The position numbers were made by a program, and so were the translations under genes. A stretch of DNA of 64,000 bases. It comes from Pacificispira sp033344895. GTDB lineage: Bacteria > Pseudomonadota > Alphaproteobacteria > UBA8366 > Aestuariispiraceae. The stretch is taken from NCBI GenBank assembly GCA_965229685.1, contig OZ245920.1:372001-436000 (forward strand). Direction: 5' to 3'. Below the pieces are notes generated by a model. That model was not told where the DNA came from. It made no database searches and saw only the letters and a program-made list of their open reading frames with translations. Positions 20,745 through 29,609 of this stretch are shown here, piece after piece (position 1 is the first letter of the stretch; every line of letters starts with the position of its first letter).

Positions 20745-21919
20745 CCGATGTCGTCGTCATCGGCGGCGGCGTCATCGGCAGCGCGATCGCCTACTTCCTG
20801 GCCCGTGATCCGGCCTTCGACGGTCGGGTCACGGTTGTCGAGAAGGACCCGACTTACGAGTTCAGCACCTCCGCCCGGTCTGTCGCATCGATCCGACAGC
20901 AGTTCTCGACCGCGGAAAACGTGGCCATATCGCGCTATGGTTATGCCTTCCTGAAGGACGTCGGCACCCATTTGGCCGTGGAGGGCGACGCGCCGGACAT
21001 TCAGTTTCGCGATGGCGGATATCTATTCCTGGGGGAGGAAGCCCACCGGGAATCCTTCGACCGGACCCTGACGATTCAGCGGGACGGCGGGGCAGAGATT
21101 GACCGCATCGAGGGGAGCGACGCGATTGGTGCCCGCTTTCCCTGGATGAATGCGGACGATCTTGCCCTGGCCCATCTGGGCCTGTCGCAGGAAGGCTGGT
21201 TCGATGGGTATGCCCTGATGCGGGCGTTTCGCCGCAAGGCTTCGTCGCTCGGTGTCACCTATCTCGACCGGGAAGTGGTGTCCATGGACCGCACCGGCGA
21301 CAGGATCGATGCGGTTGTCCTGAATGACGGGCAAAGGCTGTCCGCGGGCGTCTTCGTCAATGCGTCCGGCGGGCGCGCACGCTGGACGGCGGAAATGGCC
21401 GGGATCGACGGGTTGCCGGTTTCGCCGCGCAAGCGCTGCGTCTTCTACTGCGAAACACGGGAGACGATCCCCCAGGGACTGCTGGTCATCGACAGCAGCG
21501 GCACGTATTTCCGTGCCGAGGGAAAAGGGTTTCTGTGCGGTCGTTCACCCGGCCCCGGGGAGGAAGACCCCGAGAACACCGACTACGACGTCGACTACAG
21601 CCAGTTCGAGGAGTATCTCTGGCCGACGCTGGCGCACCGCGTGCCGGCTTTCGAGGCGATCAAGCAGGTTTCGGCCTGGGGTTGCCACTACGCCATGTGT
21701 CTTCTGGATGCCAACGCAATTCTGGGACCCCACCCTGAAGTCGCGAACTTCATCTTCGCCAATGGATTCAGCGGGCACGGCATGCAGCAGGCACCGGCCG
21801 TCGGCCGGGGGCTGGCGGAATGGATCATTTACGGTCAGTATCGCAGTCTGGATCTCTCGCCATTCGGGTATGAGAGGATTTTGGCGGGCCGCCCGCTGGA
21901 AGAGACGGAGGTAATTTAG
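20741..21919 (+). CDS. FAD-dependent oxidoreductase, DAO family
   Basis: 392 residues, similar in layout to D-amino acid and glycine/sarcosine oxidoreductases. The FAD Rossmann motif is VVIGGGVIGSAIAYFLAR at the N-terminus; the later VNASGGRARWTAEMAG and the C-terminal ANGFSGHGMQQAPAVGRGL loop match the family. It would oxidise an amine or hydroxy acid to an imine or keto acid, which the coupled ThDP enzyme might then use; that link is inferred from the four-base gene overlap. The LysE exporter begins three bases after its stop. Confidence 0.87.
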   Translation: MTDVVVIGGGVIGSAIAYFLARDPAFDGRVTVVEKDPTYEFSTSARSVASIRQQFSTAENVAISRYGYAFLKDVGTHLAVEGDAPDIQFRDGGYLFLGEEAHRESFDRTLTIQRDGGAEIDRIEGSDAIGARFPWMNADDLALAHLGLSQEGWFDGYALMRAFRRKASSLGVTYLDREVVSMDRTGDRIDAVVLNDGQRLSAGVFVNASGGRARWTAEMAGIDGLPVSPRKRCVFYCETRETIPQGLLVIDSSGTYFRAEGKGFLCGRSPGPGEEDPENTDYDVDYSQFEEYLWPTLAHRVPAFEAIKQVSAWGCHYAMCLLDANAILGPHPEVANFIFANGFSGHGMQQAPAVGRGLAEWIIYGQYRSLDLSPFGYERILAGRPLEETEVI

Positions 21920-21922
21920 GTC

Positions 21923-22552
21923 ATGGTGAACACCGAACTCTATGTGGCGTTCTGCCTTGCCTCGGTCCTGTTGATCCTGATGCCTGGGCCCGTGGTCACC
22001 CTGGTGATTGCCACGAGCCTCAAACGCGGCACCCCCTATGGCATGGCGACCATGCTGGGCGCGAATGTCGGAACCGGGGTCCTGCTGGTCGCCGGCGCCA
22101 TCGGCATGACCACGGTACTGGCCCTGCTGTCGGATGTTTTCGATATCGTCCGCCTGGCCGGTGCAGCCTATCTGATTTATCTGGGGATCAAGGAATGGCG
22201 GTCGCGCGGTACGGTTCTGGACGAGGGACAGGCGGATCGGAAGCGCGGCATTTCAGCCTTGTTCGGCTATGGGTTCCTGGCCGGCATCACCAATCCGAAG
22301 ACCATCATCTTCTATGCGGCGTTTTTTCCGCAATTCGTGGATCCGTCCCTGGCCGCTGGCCCGCAGCTGGCAATCATGACGGCGTCGATGCTGGGGATCG
22401 CGCTGGTCTGCGATAGCGGCTATGCCGTTCTGGCAGGTCGGGTACGCCCGTTCATGCAGGATGCCCAGCGCGCCCTGATTCGCGCGCGGATCACCGGTAC
22501 CCTGCTGATCGTGACAGGCGTTGGCCTCGCCCTGGCGCGACGCGATAGCTGA
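21923..22552 (+). CDS. LysE/RhtB-family exporter
   Basis: 209 residues with about six membrane helices. It starts with the family pattern AFCLASVLLILMPGPVVTLV, then ATSLKRGTPYGMATMLGANVG, and ITNPKTIIFYAAFFPQFVDP in the second half. Such proteins export amino acids or related small molecules across the inner membrane. As the third gene of the ThDP-oxidase unit it may relieve build-up of the substrate or an analogue. Confidence 0.9.
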   Translation: MVNTELYVAFCLASVLLILMPGPVVTLVIATSLKRGTPYGMATMLGANVGTGVLLVAGAIGMTTVLALLSDVFDIVRLAGAAYLIYLGIKEWRSRGTVLDEGQADRKRGISALFGYGFLAGITNPKTIIFYAAFFPQFVDPSLAAGPQLAIMTASMLGIALVCDSGYAVLAGRVRPFMQDAQRALIRARITGTLLIVTGVGLALARRDS

Positions 22553-22691
22553 TTGGGCAGGAACTGCGCCGATATCGGTTGCCGATGGTCCCATGTCGGG
22601 ATGGTCTCGGGCCTTCCATAGCGATCGGGTCGGGCCTATATTGGCGCAGCCGCCGGCACCGCAGGCGCAGTCGACTTCCAGGAGGGGTAGC

Positions 22692-22979
22692 ATGTCGAAA
22701 TTTGGGAAAGCCGTTCTGTTCTCCGCCGCAGTGACGATCGGGGGCATGATCGCCGGCGCCGCCAACGCGCAATCCGATGAAGACACCGCCCGCGATGTGC
22801 CGGGACGCTATGTCGTCGTGGAAACCGACAATGGACCGGTCATGCTCGATTCCGCGTTCGGCCGGACGTGGATCATGGTGAAGGACGGCGACGGTTTCGT
22901 CTGGCGTCGGGTCTTCCTGGAATCGCAATCGGACGTGCCGGCCGGGATGGTGCGCCGCCCGCCGAAACTGAAGAACTGA
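22692..22979 (+). CDS. Small exported protein of unknown function
   Basis: 95 residues behind a strong GGAGGGG ribosome site. A signal peptide (FGKAVLFSAAVTIGGMIAGAANA) precedes a short mature domain of about 70 residues that includes RYVVVETDNGPVMLDSAFGRTWIM, a pattern of beta-strands. There are no cysteines in the mature part and no lipobox. Not recognised; probably a small periplasmic protein. Confidence 0.7.
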   Translation: MSKFGKAVLFSAAVTIGGMIAGAANAQSDEDTARDVPGRYVVVETDNGPVMLDSAFGRTWIMVKDGDGFVWRRVFLESQSDVPAGMVRRPPKLKN

Positions 22980-23158
22980 CGCCAAGGGGCGGCAGCCCCG
23001 GAACCGTAACACATCGACGGCGGTCAAATCGTCGCGATCTAATCCGCCCATGACTCTTGCATTACAATTCCGACCGGCTCAAAGTTGCACCGCAACATAG
23101 AATGGACCGGGACCCGAAACGGAGGTTCCGGCCGGGTCATGCGGGAAAGGAGGCGGCG

Positions 23159-24031
23159 ATGTTCAAGACCATCGGCGTCATAGGGGCGGGCCAGATGGGT
23201 CATGGCATCGCCCACGCGTCGGCGCTTGCCGGTGCGGAAATAAGACTGATCGACATTTCGGAAGACATCCTTGCGGATGCGTTGTCCCGGATTCGTGCCT
23301 TCATGGAGAAGCAGGCGGGGCGGGGCATGATCGAGGCGTCAGAGATCGAACCCGCCCTTGCCCGGATCAGGACCGGCACCGATTACGCGCTGCTTTCCGA
23401 TTGCGACATGGTGATCGAAAGCGCGACGGAGAACGAAAGCACCAAGCGCGAGATCCTGAAGCGGGCCATCGAGCACATGCCGCCGGATGCGCTGTTGTCG
23501 ACCAATACGTCGTCGATCTCGATCACACGGCTGGCCGCCAACACCGACCGGCCCGAAAAGTTCTGCGGTTGCCACTTCATGAACCCGGTACCCGCCATGC
23601 CGCTGGTCGAACTGATCCGGGGACTGGCAACGACCGACGAGACTTTCGAGAAGTTTCGCGCCTATGCCGAAGGTCTTGGGAAAACTGTCGCCGTATCCGA
23701 GGATTTTCCAGGCTTCATCGTGAACCGCATCCTGTTGCCGATGATCAACGAGGCGATCTATACGCTGTATGAAGGCGTGGGTACCGTCACCGCGATCGAC
23801 ACGGCGATGAAACTCGGCACCCGCCATCCCCTGGGGCCGCTGGAACTGGCGGATTTCATCGGGCTGGATACGTGTCTGGCGATCCTTTCGGTGCTGCATG
23901 GCGATCTGGCGGACGCCAAGTATCGGCCCTGTCCGTTGCTCGTGAAATATGTCGAAGCCGGATGGCTTGGGGTCAAGACCGGCCGAGGGTTCTACGATTA
24001 CGGCGAGGACACGCCACGGCCGACGCGTTAG
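23159..24031 (+). CDS. hbdA: 3-hydroxyacyl-CoA dehydrogenase
   Basis: 290 residues, single-function enzyme that oxidises 3-hydroxyacyl-CoA (probably 3-hydroxybutyryl-CoA) with NAD. The N-terminal Rossmann motif is VIGAGQMGHGIAHASA; the catalytic His is in GCHFMNPVPAMPLVELI near residue 139; and the C-terminal domain begins DFPGFIVNRILLPMINEA. AAAGGAGG precedes the chosen ATG at 23159. Chain-length preference cannot be read, and the symbol is tentative. An aromatic-degradation (PaaH-type) role is an alternative. Confidence 0.92.
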   Translation: MFKTIGVIGAGQMGHGIAHASALAGAEIRLIDISEDILADALSRIRAFMEKQAGRGMIEASEIEPALARIRTGTDYALLSDCDMVIESATENESTKREILKRAIEHMPPDALLSTNTSSISITRLAANTDRPEKFCGCHFMNPVPAMPLVELIRGLATTDETFEKFRAYAEGLGKTVAVSEDFPGFIVNRILLPMINEAIYTLYEGVGTVTAIDTAMKLGTRHPLGPLELADFIGLDTCLAILSVLHGDLADAKYRPCPLLVKYVEAGWLGVKTGRGFYDYGEDTPRPTR

Positions 24032-24042
24032 GCACCGGTTCA

Positions 24043-24963
24043 GTGGCAGGAAATCCGTTATCGGGCGCCGGGGCGAAAGGCCCGTCTCACAGGACGGCGA
24101 TCGTCATGGCGGTGGTTGGTCTGATAGCTGTCAGCCATGCCGTGATTTTCATACGCTGGGCGGGCGACGCGCCGGCTTTGCTGATCGCGGCGATGCGGGT
24201 TGCCATCGGCACCGCGGTTTTCCTGCCCTTTGCTTTCCGGGGTATTTCCCCCGTTGCGTCGAATGTCGGGCGCGCGCGGGTTCTCTCCCTGGTGTCGGGT
24301 CTTTTTCTGGCATTGCATTTCGGTGCGTGGATCGAATCCGTTCAGCGTCTGACCATTGCCGAAAGCGCCGTTCTGGTGAGCCTGTCGCCGGTATGGCTGG
24401 TGGTGTTCGATGTCGTGACTGGGAAGGGCTGGCCCGACCGGCGCACGCTGACCGGCGTCGTCCTATGCCTGGCCGGCACGGTCCTGTTGGGACTGGACGG
24501 GCTGACGCGGCCGTCCGGGGATCCGGTCGGGCTGGCGCTTGCGGTGATCGGCGGTATTGCAATGGCCGGTTACCTGGCGATCGGACGTCAGGTTCGGCCG
24601 GTCCTGCCGACCGCCCAGTATGTCAGCATCTGCTACGGGACGGCGGCTTTGGCCCTGGCGGCCGTGGGCGCGGCGACCGGCATCGTTATCACCGGTCTGC
24701 CGATGGACGCCTGGCTGGCAATGCTGGCGCTCGGGCTGGTCAGCCAGGTTTTGGGACACACATCCTACAATTTTGCGCTGATCCGGCTTTCGCCCGTCTT
24801 CGCATCGATCTGCCTGTTGGGGGAGCCGATCTTCGGGACCGTGCTGGGGCTGGTCTATCTGGGCGAGGCCGTTCCCGCGGCAACATTGGTCGGTGGGGTT
24901 CCGATCCTGGTGGGGATCTGGCTGTCGCTTCAGGCGGAGGTCAGGCGTTCGCCGCGCGAATGA
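24043..24963 (+). CDS. DMT-family (EamA) transporter
   Basis: About 306 residues from GTG 24043, or 285 from ATG 24106; the start is uncertain because the open frame extends back into the dehydrogenase gene. Roughly ten hydrophobic helices form two EamA repeats, the first starting AVVGLIAVSHAVIFIRWAG and the second around LALAVIGGIAMAGYLAIGRQ. The C-terminal half has the usual LIRLSPVFASICLLGEPIFGT pattern. Probably a metabolite exporter of the inner membrane. Its end overlaps the end of the convergent kinase gene by 23 bases. Confidence 0.87.
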   Translation: MAGNPLSGAGAKGPSHRTAIVMAVVGLIAVSHAVIFIRWAGDAPALLIAAMRVAIGTAVFLPFAFRGISPVASNVGRARVLSLVSGLFLALHFGAWIESVQRLTIAESAVLVSLSPVWLVVFDVVTGKGWPDRRTLTGVVLCLAGTVLLGLDGLTRPSGDPVGLALAVIGGIAMAGYLAIGRQVRPVLPTAQYVSICYGTAALALAAVGAATGIVITGLPMDAWLAMLALGLVSQVLGHTSYNFALIRLSPVFASICLLGEPIFGTVLGLVYLGEAVPAATLVGGVPILVGIWLSLQAEVRRSPRE

Positions 24964-26893
24964 CTTCCTGCGGCTGGCCCCGGCTGTCGTCCGTCGCAAT
25001 GGGGAAGCGCACGGTTACCCTAGTTCCGACGCCTTTCTCGCTATCCAGCGAGACGGAACCGCCGTGCATCCGGACCAGGGATTCGACGATCGCCAGCCCC
25101 AGCCCCGTGCCCCCGGCAGGTCGGATATAGCTGTCCGTTTCCTGATGGAACGGCTGCAGGACTCTGCTCAGATGTTCCTTGCTGATGCCGATCCCCTTGT
25201 CCTCCACCTCGATCCGAACCAACCCGCCTTCCAGGGCTGCCGCGACACGGATTGCCGTCCGTTCAAAGGCAAACTTGCAGGAGTTGGTCATCAGGTTCAG
25301 CAGAACCTGCCGGAAAGCGGTCCGGTCGGCCATGACTTCGACCTCCGGGGCGATGTCGATGTCCAGTGTCAGGGCGCGTCGTTCCAGTTGCAGGTGGATT
25401 AATTTCTCCAGCGATTCCACTTCCTGAAGCACCGGTACACGGTTCAGGGCCAGCTTGCGTTCCCCGGCCTCGATCTTGGAGTAGTCGAGCAACTGATTGA
25501 TCAGTTCCAGCAGGTGACGCCCGCTGTCGTTGATGTCGCCGGCATATTCCAGGTTCCGCTCGGCATCGGTATGCCCGGAACCGATCAGTTCCGAGAACCC
25601 GATGATGGCATTCAGGGGCGTTCGGAGTTCATGGCTCATATTGGCCAGGAAAATGGATTTGGCGCGGTTGGCGGCTTCGGCCTGTTCGGCCAGACGCTCC
25701 GCCTCCTCCTTGGCCCGGCGCAGGCTTCGTTCGCGTTCGGCGACCGCTTCGGCAAAAAAGGCCGCTGCCTGTCCGATATCGCCGATCTCGTCATGCCCGT
25801 CGACCGGGATGGGAACGGGGCGGCCGCTGACCCGGGCGATCAGGGCCTCGCGCAGGGTGCTGAGACGCCGAATGATGCGGGTCCGTACATAGAGCGACAG
25901 GCCGATGACCGCTGCGACGCAGAGGACCATGACCCCCACCAGCAGCAGCCATTTCGAATAGGCCGCTTCCGCAAAGGAGAGGCTATTGGCGAGAGTTTCT
26001 TCGCGAAGCAACAGAGTGAGGTCCGCCACAGAGCCGACAAAGCGATTGGCCAGGAATTTGTTGGCGTTCAGCAACCCGTCCTGCCGGCGCAGCAGGGTCA
26101 GTTGCGCCTTTACCAGACCGAAGATGCCGCGCTCTCCTTCGATCAGCCAGCGAGCCTCGCCTTGCAGGGATTGCAACTGGGTGATGAGGTCTCGCGACAG
26201 ATCTGCGTCCGACAGGATTTCCGGATCGGTGGCCTCGTTCAGTGCGTCGTTTGCCCGCTGATGCGCCTGTTCAACCAGGATATCGGCACTTAGGGTGGGA
26301 ACCGACAGCACTTCGGTGAGCGCGCGATCCATGGGCTGGTACCAGGCACGGTGTAGGGCGCCACTGACGGCATCGCCGCTGGAGGCTTGCAGTTCAAGGG
26401 CCGCATGAGTGGTCCGAAGACGCTGCACGATTGCGCGCGCGGTGGCGTAGGTTTCCTCCATTCGTGCATCGATCAGAATCCGCTCGGCAACGGTCTGATC
26501 CAGCCCATCCAGGTTTTCTTCCAGGGCATCGCGGCTCTGCCGGATGCGCTGAATGAGTTCGTCAAACCGTGGCCTAGTGTGCACATAGCCCTGCAATTCG
26601 TCGAGATACCCGTCGAGTAACCGCAGTTGATCGTTGATCCGGTGGTTCACCGATTGTTGCCGGAAGGTGGAATCAACCGCTGCCAGAGCCGGGGCCGTCG
26701 ATGCGATCGCCTGTGCCGTCTGCCCGATGCGCGAGGCGGAGATCAGCTCTGGAACGGTCTGCGTCGACATCTCGTCATAGCCGACGCGCATCTTGTCGAA
26801 ACTGTCCAGCGCAGCCAGCAGCGCCCCGCAGGTTACGAGGCCAAGCAGCGAGATGGCGGCGATCAGCCGGACGGATATCAGGGACCAACGCAT
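24941..26893 (-). CDS. TorS-like membrane sensor histidine kinase
   Basis: 650 residues. TM1 is about 9-29. A periplasmic domain of about 285 residues, mostly helical, is bounded by TM2 at about 315-336. It is followed by HAMP (to about 385), a coiled coil, a HisKA helix with H421 in SHELRTP, and a HATPase domain (NLMTNSCKF, DKGIGI, GGTGLGLAIVE). The long helical sensor resembles that of TorS-type kinases, which read a periplasmic binding protein. The gene 63 bases upstream encodes just such a binding protein. No receiver or Hpt domain, and no response regulator gene nearby. Confidence 0.9.
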   Translation of the reverse strand: MRWSLISVRLIAAISLLGLVTCGALLAALDSFDKMRVGYDEMSTQTVPELISASRIGQTAQAIASTAPALAAVDSTFRQQSVNHRINDQLRLLDGYLDELQGYVHTRPRFDELIQRIRQSRDALEENLDGLDQTVAERILIDARMEETYATARAIVQRLRTTHAALELQASSGDAVSGALHRAWYQPMDRALTEVLSVPTLSADILVEQAHQRANDALNEATDPEILSDADLSRDLITQLQSLQGEARWLIEGERGIFGLVKAQLTLLRRQDGLLNANKFLANRFVGSVADLTLLLREETLANSLSFAEAAYSKWLLLVGVMVLCVAAVIGLSLYVRTRIIRRLSTLREALIARVSGRPVPIPVDGHDEIGDIGQAAAFFAEAVAERERSLRRAKEEAERLAEQAEAANRAKSIFLANMSHELRTPLNAIIGFSELIGSGHTDAERNLEYAGDINDSGRHLLELINQLLDYSKIEAGERKLALNRVPVLQEVESLEKLIHLQLERRALTLDIDIAPEVEVMADRTAFRQVLLNLMTNSCKFAFERTAIRVAAALEGGLVRIEVEDKGIGISKEHLSRVLQPFHQETDSYIRPAGGTGLGLAIVESLVRMHGGSVSLDSEKGVGTRVTVRFPIATDDSRGQPQEVIRAANA

Positions 26894-26956
26894 GGTGCGG
26901 CTCAGCGCTTCCTTACGAGCTTAATGGAGCGCCGGCCCCACCGACCGCCGCTTCGA

Positions 26957-28009
26957 TCACCGCAGCGGCGGAGCATAGAGAAGTCCACCGTCCCGCCATA
27001 GGGCGTTCAACCCGCGATCCAGCATCATAGAGGATTCCCGACCCAGTGTACGGTCGAATATCTCGGCATAGGACCCGACCTGTTTCAGGCCTTCATAGGC
27101 CCAGCGGTCCGAGAGGCCCAGTCGTTCGCCAAGGCCGGGATCGGATCCCAGAAGTCTGCGGATCTCAGGGTTCGTGGATGATTGGAAAGTATCGACCGTG
27201 GCGGATGTGATCCCCATTTCTTCGGCGGCGAACGTCGCGTAGACGCTCCATTGGACAATATCGAACCATTTCTGGTCATCCTGCCGGACCGCCGGCCCCA
27301 GTGGTTCTTTTGAGATCACATTGGGGAACAGGATGTAGTCGTCTGGATTTCCGGCGCGGTTCAACCGCTGGGACACCAGCGCTACGCGATCCTGGGTCAT
27401 CAGATCGCAATCCCGGGAAAAGAAGGAATCGTAGACGCCTTCGATGGATTGAAACGGAACGACCTCCACGGGTAACCCAAGTCTTTCGACCAGATCACGC
27501 AGATTGACGATGGTTGTCGTGCCTTCGCTGACGCAGACGGTCGCATGGTCCAGTTTCGCGAGATCCCGGAGATTGCGTGCGCCGATCGAGGCGTGGGCGA
27601 GAAACCCCTGCCCGTCGTAGAAAAGCGGGTGCGTGAAACTGAGCGCGAGGTCGGTGTCACGGGTCAGGGTCCAGGTGGTGTTTGCCATCAGCACGTCGAA
27701 TTCGCGCGAATTCAAGGCATCAAAACGCACCACGTAGTTCACTTCGATAAATTCGACGGCGTCCGCGCTGCCCAGAACGGAGGCGGCGAGAAAGCGGCAA
27801 AATTCCGGAAAGAAACCCTGCCAGCGGCCGCTGCCGTCCAGTTCCGACAGCCCGATCCCGCTGTTGATGACGCCACAGCGCAGCAACCCCCTGTCGCGGA
27901 TTTCGGACAACGTGTCCGCAGCTGCCGGTCCCGACGGTACCGGGAGGAGGGCCATTGTGACGACCAAACCGCACACCAGGACCAATCGACGGAACAGGTT
28001 CTTGGCCAT
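26957..28009 (-). CDS. AapJ-like periplasmic amino-acid-binding protein, orphan
   Basis: 350 residues from ATG 28009, chosen because the signal peptide (FRRLVLVCGLVVTMALLPVP then AAADTLSEI) starts here; an in-frame upstream extension has no ribosome site. The mature protein has the type-3 amino-acid binding fold as in AapJ: RDRGLLRCGVINSGIGLSE, GFFPEFCRFLAASVLG, and DVLMANTTWTLTRD. AapJ is the binding protein of the general L-amino-acid ABC importer, but no permease or ATPase genes lie beside it. Its only close neighbour is the kinase 63 bases downstream, which suggests a sensing role (inference). Confidence 0.88.
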   Translation of the reverse strand: MAKNLFRRLVLVCGLVVTMALLPVPSGPAAADTLSEIRDRGLLRCGVINSGIGLSELDGSGRWQGFFPEFCRFLAASVLGSADAVEFIEVNYVVRFDALNSREFDVLMANTTWTLTRDTDLALSFTHPLFYDGQGFLAHASIGARNLRDLAKLDHATVCVSEGTTTIVNLRDLVERLGLPVEVVPFQSIEGVYDSFFSRDCDLMTQDRVALVSQRLNRAGNPDDYILFPNVISKEPLGPAVRQDDQKWFDIVQWSVYATFAAEEMGITSATVDTFQSSTNPEIRRLLGSDPGLGERLGLSDRWAYEGLKQVGSYAEIFDRTLGRESSMMLDRGLNALWRDGGLLYAPPLR

Positions 28010-28120
28010 GCACGCCTCGACGGAAAGGGAAGTATGGAAGGGTAGAGAAAACGCCATGATGCCAATCAAACAGGGATTGGATAATAAACCGTTAACGTCT
28101 GTCGATTTTTCTTTTGGAAT

Positions 28121-28163
28121 CAAAAAGAAAACGGGCGCCCGGCCAATGACGGCCGAGCGCCCG
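28121..28163 (-). terminator. Intrinsic terminator on the minus strand
   Basis: Read on the minus strand, a 13-pair stem with one mismatch (arms at 28163-28151 and 28144-28132, loop of six bases) is followed by GTTTTCTTTTTG. This is a textbook rho-independent terminator. It would end a minus-strand transcript that comes from above 28165, where no convincing gene was found. Confidence 0.75.
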
Positions 28164-28789
28164 ATTTGTCGGATCGCACCCGGTCGAAAGGGGCGTGCCG
28201 AACGGCCGTCCCGCTTTCGGTCAGCGACCCGGACTGCAAGCAGCCCGGATCAGCGATCCGGTGACGCGAGCGAGGCTCCGATCCGCCGGCCTGACAAGGC
28301 GTCTGGCGTCACCCGTCGGGGCGGTGCCGGATCGGCCGAAGCGGATCGCGGCAAACGGAGCCTCCGGGAGCCGAAACCCCCTCGCGTCGGCGCAGTGTCG
28401 ATCGGCAGGCTTGCCAACCGCTTCAACCCGTCCGAACCATAGTCCCGGTCACCCTGGCAAAGCACCTGGTCGCCGGTCCGGTCCGGGCCGCCCGCACCGG
28501 AACCCGAAGATTCGCGAGCGGGCCGCAGCCGCATCCTCCGCAGCGCCTTCCGGATGCAAGCACCGTCCCGGTTGCCCGTTCCGGCGCAAGCCCGTCCGGC
28601 CTGCATTCGACCCTGCCAAGACCTGGCGTCAGCACCCGAAAGCGCTTCCGCAAACCTGGGGGGGCCGTGCCGCGGGACCCGGTCCTGGCGAACCTGATCC
28701 CATCGACCCCGCGTCATTTCGTCTAAAGCGCCGTTATCTGAAAGACACCGGCAAGCTCGATCCGAAAAACGCGAAATGGCCGTAACATC
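28164..28789. other. GC-rich region with no firm gene
   Basis: About 625 very GC-rich bases. A plus-strand frame at 28195-28785 is open for 196 codons; its body is Arg/Pro/Ala-rich and low in information, but its last 21 residues (RLKRRYLKDTGKLDPKNAKW) look like a real basic protein tail. On the minus strand a 155-codon frame (28250-28717) is equally Arg-rich and unconvincing. The strong minus-strand terminator next to this stretch argues that something is transcribed on the minus strand, possibly a non-coding RNA. RNase P, tmRNA and SRP RNA hallmarks were not found by eye. Confidence 0.4.
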
Positions 28790-28834
28790 TGCGTTGATAA
28801 AACTGTGCGTTCGATGTACTGATCTGTCCAGTCA

Positions 28835-28935
28835 AAAGTAATGATGTCGTCAAAAAAGTTGTTGAGTAGATTTTTATTTTTGAACAATTTGGTAACAACT
28901 TGTTCACAGACTTATCCACAGGCCGTGACAACCGT
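28835..28935. other. Candidate replication-origin-like segment (AT-rich tract plus DnaA boxes)
   Basis: An AT-rich stretch (about 28850-28895, with ATTTTTATTTTTG) is followed at once by TTGTTCACA (28900-28908, one mismatch to the DnaA box) and TTATCCACA (28912-28920, an exact DnaA box). An unwinding element beside closely spaced DnaA boxes is the standard layout of a bacterial origin. It lies in a gene-poor gap of over 1 kb. Chance or another DnaA-regulated role (for example at the sdh promoter) is not excluded. Confidence 0.45.
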
Positions 28936-29010
28936 TTGAAACTACGGTGGCTTTTTCCACCATTTCTGCGATGAATTGCCGCTCCGGTTCATGTTGCGCC
29001 GCGAAAAATT

Positions 29011-29038
29011 TTGACAGAAGGGCCGGACGGCTTAGTCT
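29011..29038 (+). promoter_or_regulatory. Predicted sigma-70 promoter for the sdh operon
   Basis: A perfect -35 hexamer TTGACA (29011-29016) is followed after 16 bases by TAGTCT (29033-29038). It lies about 175 bases before the sdhC ATG and just downstream of the DnaA-box cluster. The 5' leader between them holds no recognised gene. Confidence 0.5.
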
Positions 29039-29211
29039 AGCCGTCGGTGCCGCTCATACTATATTCGGTGCCGCAGATCCGGCGGTTCGCTTCGGGAGGC
29101 CCTTATCGCGGGGGCACTTCTCCGGAACTTTCCCGGGCATACGGGGACCGCTGCAAAACGAGACAATGGGCGCCGCACGAATGTCCGCGGCGAGGAAAGG
29201 CAGTAGGGGTG

Positions 29212-29598
29212 ATGAGCTCGCAGGAAAGACCGCTTTCCCCGCATCTTCAGGTCTATCGTTGGCAATGGACGATGGCGTATTCGATTCTGCACCGCGCCAC
29301 GGGCGTGGCGCTTGGCGTCGGGACGCTGCTGCTCGTCTGGTGGCTGGTGGCCCTGTCGAGCGGTCCGGAAGCCTTCGAAACCGTCCAGGCCGTGATCGGC
29401 AGTGTCATTGGCCGACTCGCGCTGTTCGGATGGACGTTCGCTCTGTTTTATCATCTGGCGAATGGCATCCGTCACCTGGTCTGGGACACCGGCCATGGTT
29501 TCGATCTGGAAACCGCGGCCCGTTCGGGCCATGCCGTTCCGATCGCCGCTGCCATCCTGACGATCCTGTCCTGGGTCGTCGGCTACGCCGCACTTTAG
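29212..29598 (+). CDS. sdhC: Succinate dehydrogenase cytochrome b556 subunit
   Basis: 128-residue membrane anchor of complex II that binds haem b and quinone. It starts at ATG 29212; the family pattern RPLSPHLQVYRWQWTMAYSI follows, then SILHRATGVALGVGT, and the haem-ligand region YHLANGIRHLVWD near residue 84. Three membrane helices are visible. The open frame extends upstream but that part is unlike SdhC. First gene of sdhC-sdhD-sdhA-sdhB; sdhD starts 12 bases after its stop. Confidence 0.95.
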   Translation: MSSQERPLSPHLQVYRWQWTMAYSILHRATGVALGVGTLLLVWWLVALSSGPEAFETVQAVIGSVIGRLALFGWTFALFYHLANGIRHLVWDTGHGFDLETAARSGHAVPIAAAILTILSWVVGYAAL

Positions 29599-29609
29599 GG
29601 AGACCCGCC

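Noticed and set aside
28164..28789. RNase P RNA, tmRNA or SRP RNA in the GC-rich gap
   Set aside because: None of the conserved core sequences of these RNAs were found on either strand by eye. A covariance-model scan would be decisive.
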